From positions 63,992,206-64,056,205 of the forward strand of contig NC_090763.1 in the NCBI RefSeq assembly GCF_036898095.1: a DNA stretch of 64,000 bases, read 5' to 3'. Source of the DNA: Palaemon carinicauda (lineage: Eukaryota > Arthropoda > Malacostraca > Decapoda > Palaemonidae). A program made the position numbers and the translations under genes. Below, piece after piece: positions 57,388-64,000 of this stretch. Positions within the stretch are counted from its first letter, which is position 1; every line of letters starts with the position of its first letter. The notes under the pieces were generated by a model that was not told the origin of the DNA, ran no database searches, and saw only the letters and a program-made list of their open reading frames with translations.

Positions 57388-58135
57388 CTGAAAAGAAGAT
57401 GAACAATTATAAACTTTTAGGGGTATAGATATCTTTAATGATGTATCTTACACTTTAAATATTCTTGACAGTAATAACGACGAATTCTCTTTAAGGGCTA
57501 CAGTTTTCTGGTTATTCCATGAAGCTAATAACACCCGAGAAAATTGATGTTAAAGTTCTTATCAAATACACAAAGACTTTATAACCTCATCCAGAGAGAT
57601 TCGTGCTCTTGAAGAGAGCATCACTCACCATTTGCATAGTTGAATGTACAGTAAATTGCAATCCTAAGGAGTCCTTCCTCCTTATAGCACTGATAAATAT
57701 CTCATTTTCCTGTTTTTTCCTCTCCAGGACATTTTTTCCAATTCCAGCCCTCAAATAGTACGATGCAACAAACAAAAACACCAAACTGTAACGTCACTTG
57801 ATTAACGCAATATTAATGAATTACTACATTTTGACGTGCAGTTTCTCTTAATTTCCATTAAAAAAAAAAAAACAGCTATTCAAACAGCACTTGTTTACAA
57901 ACAGGGACTCCTCTTCTTCTTCTTCTTCTTCATCAAAAGAATCAAATATCACAATGATAGCGAAAAAGAACAAGTGAAGTGAGGGGGAAGCAGTTTATGG
58001 TTGTCACGGGTTTATAAAAACGGCTATCAATAAAAAATCAAGATCGATAATGACTTCCTAACCAAGTTATTCTAAGTGAGACAAAATGAAAAATACTGGA
58101 AAATAATTAACGGCGCTGCAAAAACACGTGCTGAT
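57388..58135 (-). other. Intron B-C, proximal part
   Basis: No coding block; includes a short CTT microsatellite near 57908-57930. Confidence 0.5.
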
Positions 58136-58375
58136 TATTATTATTATTAATTGCCAAGCTACAACCCTAGTTGGAAAAGCATGATGCTATAAGCCCAGGG
58201 GCCCCAACAGGGAAAATAGCCCAGTGAGGAAAGGAAACGAGGAAAAATAGAATATTTTAAGAACAGAAACAACATTAAAATAAATATTTCCTATATAAAC
58301 TATAAAAGCTTTAACAAAACAGGAAAGAGAAAATATAGAAAAGCGTGCCTGAGTGTACCCTCAAGCAAGAGAAGT
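58136..58375 (-). mobile_element. (AAT)n-tailed repeat, copy 5
   Basis: Minus-oriented, 5'-truncated; tail TTATTATTATTATTA at the low-coordinate end, then AAGCTACAACCCTAGTTGG and the common block up to CTCAAGCAAGAGAA. Confidence 0.85.
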
Positions 58376-58605
58376 TGGTGTTTGCCATTGGACACCTGCC
58401 GCAATAAGTGGTGAAATGACGAGAACTTTTGGGGAATCAAAAATATTTGAGGCGTGATTGCAAGACGGAAGGGAATGTCATGTACTGGAATACAAAGGGA
58501 ACCAAAAGTGTTATAAAAATGTGTACGAAAAAAAGACCCGGATCAGGAAAACAAGTAGGCTATTTGAAGGAAGATGTATCCAGTGTATCTCGACAAGCAG
58601 TTGAA

Positions 58606-59345
58606 TCTTATCATTATTATTATTACTTGCTAAGCTACAACCCTATTTGAAAAAGCAGGATGCTATAAGCCCAGGGGCTCCAACAGGGAAAATAGCACAG
58701 TGAGAAAAGGAAACAAAGAAAAATTTAATATTTTAAGAAGAGCAACAAGATTAAAATAATTATCTCCTATATAAATTACAAAAACATTAACAAAACAAGA
58801 GGAAGAGAAATAGTGCCCGAGTGTACCTTCAAGCAAGAGAACTCTAACACAAGACAGTGGAAGACCATGGTACAGAGGCTATGGTACTACCCAAGATTAG
58901 AGAACAATGGTTTGATTTTGGAGTGTCGTTCTCCTGGAAGAGCTGCTTACCATAGCTAAAGAGTGTCTTCTACCCTTGCAAAGAGGAAAGTGGCCAATGA
59001 ACAATTAGGCTGGGAACACACTAGCGACTCTGTGGCGCCACAAAGCCACAGCATCGTGTGGCGGGGATTTGATCGCCCATAGGTTTCCATTGTTTTCAAG
59101 TTTTGCCGCGCAAACTAGCGACTGTGGCTCTCTGTCGGTCATCCCCGCCACAGGCGTGGCGTGGATTTGAAAACAATGAAAACCTATGGGAGACCACATC
59201 CCGCCACACGATGCTGTGGCTTTGTGGCGCCACAGAGTCGCTAGTGTGCTCCCGGCCTTACAGTGCAGCAAGATGAAATTGTTTGATAATCTCAGTGCTG
59301 TCAGATGTATGAGGACAGAGGAGAATCTGTAAAAGATGAAAATGA
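58606..59345 (-). mobile_element. (AAT)n-tailed repeat, copy 6, split by a MITE
   Basis: Minus-oriented copy with an interrupted TTA tail (58606-58625). Its body continues to about 59005, is interrupted by the 250-bp MITE, and resumes at 59258 through CTCAGTGCTGTCAGATGTAT. Confidence 0.85.
59008..59257. mobile_element. MITE, 250 bp, PIF/Harbinger-like, TTA target duplication
   Basis: Terminal inverted repeats of about 58 bp (GGCTGGGAACACACTAGCGA at the left; right end ends CTCCCGGCC) with two mismatches, and further inner complementarity (CCCATAGGTTTCCATTGTTT). It is flanked by TTA on both sides (59005-59007 and 59258-59260). Related AAT-repeat copies show the uninterrupted site (ACAATTACAG near 59795), confirming a 3-bp TTA duplication, which is the PIF/Harbinger pattern. 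No transposase is encoded. Confidence 0.88.
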
Positions 59346-59569
59346 ATAGATGCACTGAAGGAAATAATTTTTGGCCAATAGAACGAGTATTTTGACGATT
59401 TGTTACATGCCGAGGATATGAACAGCTGAAAGGTAGCGTGGAAGGGAAAGTAAGACTGAGAACGTTTCTTATAGATGTTACTGCTGTAATCGATTATGAG
59501 GTCGAACAGCAGCTGAGCAGAAGACACAATGTGATGAAATTACATTCCCTCCCCCCACAAAAAAAAAAA

Positions 59570-60095
59570 TAAAACCAAGAGGACGATAAATAAGATAGAC
59601 TTGTGTGCCCGAGTGTACCCTCAAGGAAGAGAACTCTACCCCTAGACAATGAAACACCATGGTATAGAGGCTATGGCACTGTCCAAGACCAGAAAAAAAT
59701 TGTTTGATTTTGGAGTGTCCTTCTACAACAAGACCTGCTTACCATAGCTTAAGTCTCTCTTTTAACCTTACCAAGAGGAAAGTAGTCACTGAACAATTAC
59801 AGCGTAGAAGTTAAACCCTTGAGCGAGGAAGAATTGTTTGATAATCTGTGTTGTCAGGTGTATAACAGAGGAGAATATGTAAAGAATAGGCCGGACTATT
59901 CAGTGTTTGTGTGTAGGCAAGGGGGAAAAGGAGCCGTAACCAGAGAGAAGGATCTAATGTAGTACTGTCTGGCCAGTCAAAAGACACCCATAACTCTTTA
60001 GCGGTAGTACCTCAACGGGTGGCTGGTGCCCTGGCCAACCTACTATCTAGTAATTAACCCCTTGAGCGAGGAAGAATTGTTTGGTAATCTCAGGT
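59570..60095 (-). mobile_element. (AAT)n-tailed repeat, copy 7, with short duplicated end
   Basis: Minus-oriented copy lacking the AAT tail (an A run instead at its low end, 59559-59570), extending to the family 5' end near CCAACCTACTATCTAG (60055). A 40-bp piece of the same repeat (CCCCTTGAGCGAGGAAGAAT) is repeated at 60058-60095, ending about 33 bp from the exon B splice donor. Confidence 0.8.
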
Positions 60096-60128
60096 AAGAG
60101 ATACGATAAGAAAGTAACACGCTCTTAC

Positions 60129-60337
60129 CTCTGAATCACAATGGACTGGCATATGACGATGAGGGCCCAGATGACGCATGTGCAGACAACGTTGCTCTTG
60201 AGTAGGTCAGCCCTGACCTGATGGTAGGTCTCCTCCATTTCGACTTCCTTGAAGGTGAGGGTGATGGGGTACATGTGTTCCGCGCGCATGCGTTTGTTCG
60301 ATTCAATTTCTATGTTGTTGTTCATCAAGTTATCCAC
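60129..60337 (-). CDS. Adenylyl cyclase exon B (end of C1b, TM7)
   Basis: Acceptor CCTTGTCTTCTCAG, donor AG|GTAAGA, phases 0 in and 2 out. It encodes a cytoplasmic segment ending MYPITLTFKEVEMEETYHQV, the (T)LxFK-x-x-x-ME-x-x-Y motif that precedes the second membrane cassette, then TM7 (NVVCTCVIWALIVICQSIVI). An out-of-frame ATG at the 5' side is irrelevant, since the exon is internal. Confidence 0.88.
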
Positions 60338-61482
60338 CTGAGAAGACAAGGACATGCCATGAAAGGAAGTACATACAGTCAACGCAATTGTTCGAGGTTG
60401 ACTAAAGACACATTTTTATAATAAATTTATTCGAGAATTCTGAGAATAAACAATTATTGTAACAAATTTTGAGTCAATTGTAGACACTTTTATTATAATG
60501 TTCCAAATGTACAAGAACAATTAAAAGATTCTCCACTTAATCACATAAATCAAAGTAACAAACATTTTCCTAAGCCTAAAGCTTAAAATACAGGTTAAAA
60601 AAAAAGGTGTCAAAATTTTGCATCAAAATTTTGATGCAAAATTTGAGTGTGGGTAGGACGTTTTGATGTCAAAACGTCCTACACACACTCAAATTTTGCA
60701 TCAAAATTTTGATATAAAAAATTTGATGCAAAATTTTGACGCTTTTTTTGAACGTTTATGGGCCACTTATTACTAAGCTTATAAAAACGACCGAAAGAAG
60801 TAACAAACACGTGTCAATCATCAATATATTTGATATGTAAATGAATTTCTAAAGTTATAATTTCCGAAATAACACCCTAGATAACGACAGCAGATTAACC
60901 AATGGCTTGGCCATTGAATGGACCTATCTCATGTTAAATTGACTCTCATATATCTCTTTCATAGAACTGCACTAGCAGAATCTCCATAAAAACGATAGTG
61001 CGCATTTACAATTTAAAATGATATCCAACATTATTTTCCAGTTTCAATTCACCAATAAATACAGCTACTACAGAAAGTTTTAACGAGATCTTTATCATAC
61101 CTCTACTCAGGTTATTCGTGTACTAAAAAAACTTAACGGGTGTGTATTGATAATTAACTGGTAATTAAACAATCCAAACATTACCTCCACCCCTATATAA
61201 TAAAGAACACTGTCTGGCTATATATGTATAAATATATTTATTTCCTGCTACGCTAAGTGACAGGGGGGGGGTGTAGTAGTCATACCCTAGTGAGAGAGGG
61301 TATTCCAAGTGGTATATTCGGCAACCACAATCAATCAGCGGGTTGTAGTTAGCAAGGGGGTGGGGGTTGAATGTTGCGTATGCTATATCTAAATATTTAA
61401 GAGTTATTTTTTGATGGGTCGCACACACTAGTTCATGTAAACTGCGTGTGTGATACAAGCAAATGAATTCGGTACAACATAC
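60338..61482 (-). other. Intron A-B, with a hairpin element
   Basis: No coding block apart from the fold-back described separately. There is a G run and purine-rich patch near 61262-61370. Confidence 0.5.
60606..60745. repeat. Fold-back (hairpin) element
   Basis: Two arms of about 60-75 nt complementary to one another around an axis near 60668 (ACGTTTTGATGTCAAAACGT). The arms are themselves built of TTTTGCATCAAAATTTTGAT palindromes, so nested stems are possible. It resembles a small palindromic MITE; no clear target duplication was identified. Confidence 0.8.
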
Positions 61483-61596
61483 CTCGTGTGTGAAATTTGA
61501 AGGAGCATTTGAAAACTGCGTAACTTCTACCTCGGTCGCCTCGTCCTCCGGGATTTCTTCCTCGAAAAAGGTTTCGTCGTCCCAGTCCATCTCGAG
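61483..61596 (-). CDS. Adenylyl cyclase exon A (C1b, 5'-most exon in window)
   Basis: Donor GAG|GTATGT joins exon B in phase 0. It encodes an acidic segment (MDWDDETFFEEEIPEDEATE, then QFSNAPSNFTHE). A TAG lies just before the ATG codon, but it is part of a good splice acceptor (TATACTTTTGCTTCTAG), so the exon most likely starts at 61596 with CTCGAG and is internal; the first membrane cassette and C1a would lie beyond the window. The alternative is a short isoform starting at ATG 61590 and containing only the second half. The link to cyclase rests on splice phase and position, as the segment has no motif of its own. Confidence 0.6.
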
Positions 61597-62220
61597 CTAG
61601 AAGCAAAAGTATAAAACGAAGACGATAAGAAAACCAGCCGAGTATCTAATAAAGATGTACAATACTATAACCTATTGTTATTTTGGCCAAAATCAATCTG
61701 CCACTCAATGCCTAATGTGAATGTGTCAGCTGCAGTTATTCTCAGTTCATAAGACTATTCATTTTACGGAGCAAAGAGTAAACACTTCTCAAAGTTTTTA
61801 AGGATATAATATCAGCAACAATGTTTCTGTGAATACTTAGTTAAATGGCAGTTTTCCAGGCCCTATCACACGTGGAAACCCTGTGCACTACATAGCCTAC
61901 AAAATCTGCTTTTATACACATTCTTGGGTATTTAGATTATCACTCAGAGTATTCTCAGACGATTGTCAAATCCACGTTATCCAAGCACTTATAAAAATAA
62001 AGAGTTTTCAGCATCTAATATCTTTAATCTTTCGGATGTCTAGTAGGAGCTTATTATATAGTCTTGGGGTCACATAATTGAAAGCTCTACAGTATAGATA
62101 ATTTACTTTGCATCAAGGAAGCGTGAAAAATTCCTGAAAACATGACCTTAACTTTTCTAAAGCACTAATGATTGCTAATGCTGATCTAATGTTGTGTCAA
62201 ACATGCAACAGACAAATAGT
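61597..62220 (-). other. Intron upstream of exon A, nothing recognisable
   Basis: AT-rich; no further cyclase exon found between exon A and the right edge. Confidence 0.5.
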
Positions 62221-62462
62221 TATTACGTTAGCTACAACCCTAGTTGGAAAAGCAGAATGCTATAAGCCCAAGGGCTCCAACAGGGAAAATAGCCCAGCGA
62301 GGAAAGAGAATAAGGAAAAACTACAAGAAGTTTAAGAACAACAACATTGAAATAAACCTTTCATACATAAACTATAAAAAATTCAAAATAACAAGAGGAA
62401 GAGAAACAAGATAGAATAGTGTGGCCGAGTGTATCCTCAAGCAAGAGATCTCTAACCCAAGT
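62221..62462 (-). mobile_element. (AAT)n-tailed repeat, copy 8
   Basis: Minus-oriented, 5'-truncated fragment starting TTACGTTAGCTACAACCC and ending CAAGAGATCTCTAACCCAAG; its tail is reduced to a few bases. Confidence 0.8.
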
Positions 62463-62589
62463 TGCTTTATGTTTGACCAAATAATTATAGGAATAGACTA
62501 TTCGAAAGAAATGTATACCAACAAATTGTGCTATTAAAAATAAATCACAATTTTTATCAACAAGAAGTTGAAGATTTTCTTATTCACAA

Positions 62590-64000
62590 AGTGCTATGAT
62601 AATGTGGTTTTGACAGTGCTAACTACGCTATATCATTCTTTAAATACGGATTTGACAATGCTAAAAACGCTATATAATTCTTTAAACACGGGTTTGATAA
62701 CGCTAACTACGCTATATCATTCTTTAAATACGGTTTTGACAATGCTAACTACGCTATTCTTTAAATACGGGTTTGACAATGCTAAATACGCTATTCTTTA
62801 AATACGGGTTTGACAATGCTAAATACGCTATTCTTTAAATACGGTTTTGACAATGCAACTACCCTATACTTTAAATACGGTTCTGACAATACTAACTACG
62901 CTATAAAATTCTTTAAATACGGGTTTGACAATGCTAACTACGCTATATTATTGTTTAAATATGGGTTTGACAATGCTAACTACTCTATATAATTCTTTAA
63001 ATAAGGTTCTGACAATACTAACTACGCTATAAAATTCTTTAAATACGGGTTTGACAATGCTAACTACTCTATATAATTCTTTAAATAAGGTTCTGACAAT
63101 ACTAACTACGCTATAAAATTCTTTAAATACGGGTTTGACAATGCTAACTACTCTATATAATTCTTTAAATATGGTTCTGGCAATACTAACTACGCTATAA
63201 AATTCTTTAAATACGGGTTTGACAATGCTAACTACGCTATATTATTGTTTAAATATGGGTTTGACAATGCTAACTACTCTATATAATTCTTTAAATATGG
63301 TTCTGGCAATACTAACTACGCTATAAAATTCTTTAAATACGGGTTTGACAATGCTAACTACGCTATATCATTCTTTAAATATGGGTTTGACAATGCTAAC
63401 TACGCTATATCATTCTTTAAATACGGGTTTGACAATGCTAACTACGCTATATCATTCTTTAAATATGGGTTTGACAATGCTAACTACGCTATATCATTCT
63501 TTAAATATGGGTTTGACAATGCTAACTACGCTATATCATTCTTTAAATATGGGTTTGACAATGCTAACTACTCTATATAATTCTTTAAATACGGTTCTGA
63601 CAATACTAACTACGCTATAAAATTCTTTAAATACGGGTTTGACAATGCTAACTACGCTATATCATTCTTTAAATACGGTTCTGGCAATACTAACTACGCT
63701 ATAAAATTCTTTAAATACGGGTTTGACAATGCTAAATACGCTATTCTTTAAATACGGGTTTGACAATGCTAAATACGCTATTCTTTAAATACAGTTTTGA
63801 CAATGCTAACTACGCTATTCTTTGAATACGGGTTTGACAATGCTAATTAAGCTATTCTTTAAATACGGGTTTGACAATGCTAACTACGCTATACAATTCT
63901 TTAAATACGGTATTGGCAATGCTATCTACGATATTCTTTAAATACGGTTTTGACAATGGTAACTACTCTTTTCTTTAAATACGGTTTTGATAATGCTAAC
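62590..64000. repeat. 42-bp minisatellite array with 37-bp variants, running off the edge
   Basis: More than 30 tandem units of the form TTCTTTAAATACGGGTTTGA ... CAATGCTAACTACGCTATAT. The main unit is 42 bp; a 5-bp shorter 37-bp form lacks part of the ATATCATT spacer (62755-62870 and 63730-63850). From about 62880 to 63320 two 42-bp types alternate (one with GGTTCTGACAATACTAACTA and AAAATTC, one with GGGTTTGACAATGCTAACTA and ATAATTC), a dimeric 84-bp higher-order unit. Because 42 is 14 codons, one frame stays open; this is not evidence of coding. Confidence 0.97.

Larger units (their letters stand above)
13043..61596 (-). other. Gene model: membrane adenylyl cyclase, AC8/Ac78C-like (3' eleven exons)
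   Basis: Eleven exons joined by hand give 859 residues: the C1b end, TM7-TM12, the C2 catalytic domain and the C-terminal tail. Class III transmembrane cyclases make cAMP from ATP at the C1-C2 interface. The C2 residues that contact the adenine and phosphates are present: Lys in EKIKTIGS, Asp in FDVWGN, Asn and Arg in NTVNEASR, and Lys in VKGKGE. The assignment to AC8 rests on GISHG at the start of the C2 glycine-rich strand and on the C-terminal YNSLAAVVYGMVQARKK, which resembles the calmodulin-binding C2b segment of AC8; this suggests Ca2+/calmodulin regulation (inference). The gene start (TM1-6, C1a) is outside the window. The introns hold two DIRS elements and most of the other repeats. 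Confidence 0.85.

Noticed and set aside
61165..61590. 141-codon ORF starting at exon A as a separate small protein
   Set aside because: The cyclase part ends at a GT donor in phase with exon B; the remainder is intron translation including a G run.
63345..63620. 91-codon repetitive protein (MLTTLYHSLN repeats)
   Set aside because: Produced by the 42-bp satellite, whose unit length is a multiple of three; no start context, splice signal or conservation argument.
1..64000. CRISPR arrays, operons, ribosome-binding sites
   Set aside because: None present; the only regular arrays are a satellite without unique spacers and microsatellites.

Overview
This is nuclear genomic DNA of a eukaryote, most likely a decapod crustacean. 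It is AT-rich, has a multi-exon gene with GT/AG introns, and is dense in retroelements: DIRS-type tyrosine-recombinase retrotransposons, LINE fragments with (AAT)n or (AATC)n tails, a tRNA-like SINE cluster, MITEs, microsatellites and a satellite array. The decapod assignment is inference from the repeat repertoire, not from a search.

The one host gene lies on the minus strand. It encodes the C-terminal two thirds of a transmembrane adenylyl cyclase, closest by eye to the AC8/Ac78C subfamily. I joined eleven exons (A to K) by hand: 61483-61596, 60129-60337, 57186-57387, 54195-55111, 53451-53685, 40192-40318, 39535-39641, 36768-36882, 33538-33683, 33209-33410 and 13043-13248. Every junction has GT and AG and matching phase. 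The sum is 2580 nt, or 860 codons including the stop. It covers the end of C1b, the second six-helix membrane cassette, the C2 catalytic domain and a C-terminal tail. The exons for the first membrane cassette and C1a are not here and presumably lie beyond the right edge. The last intron is about 20 kb and the C2-interrupting intron about 13 kb; both are inflated by retrotransposons.

Three DIRS-like elements are present, all with coding strand minus, the same as the host gene. DIRS-A (about 1670-9400) lies beyond the gene's 3' end. DIRS-B copy 1 (about 17072-23545) is in the last intron and DIRS-B copy 2 (about 45050-51968) is in the 13-kb intron. All have inverted termini, a Cys-rich Gag, an RT/RNase H frame that is +1 to Gag, and a tyrosine recombinase (YR) whose frame equals the Gag frame and stays open across the whole RT region. 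Each copy carries a few nonsense changes.

Other layers, left to right: a recent exact 133-bp tandem duplication (15.4 kb); an (AT)n tract and a 1.5-kb palindrome of tRNA-like SINE modules (23.6-25.2 kb); LINE remnants (28.9, 34, 37.6, 41-43.6 and 52 kb); eight copies of an (AAT)n-tailed repeat, one nested inside DIRS-B copy 2 and one itself split by a 250-bp MITE with TTA duplications; a hairpin element at 60.6 kb; and a 42-bp minisatellite with dimeric higher-order structure running off the right edge. The window contains no CRISPR array, operon or other prokaryotic feature.
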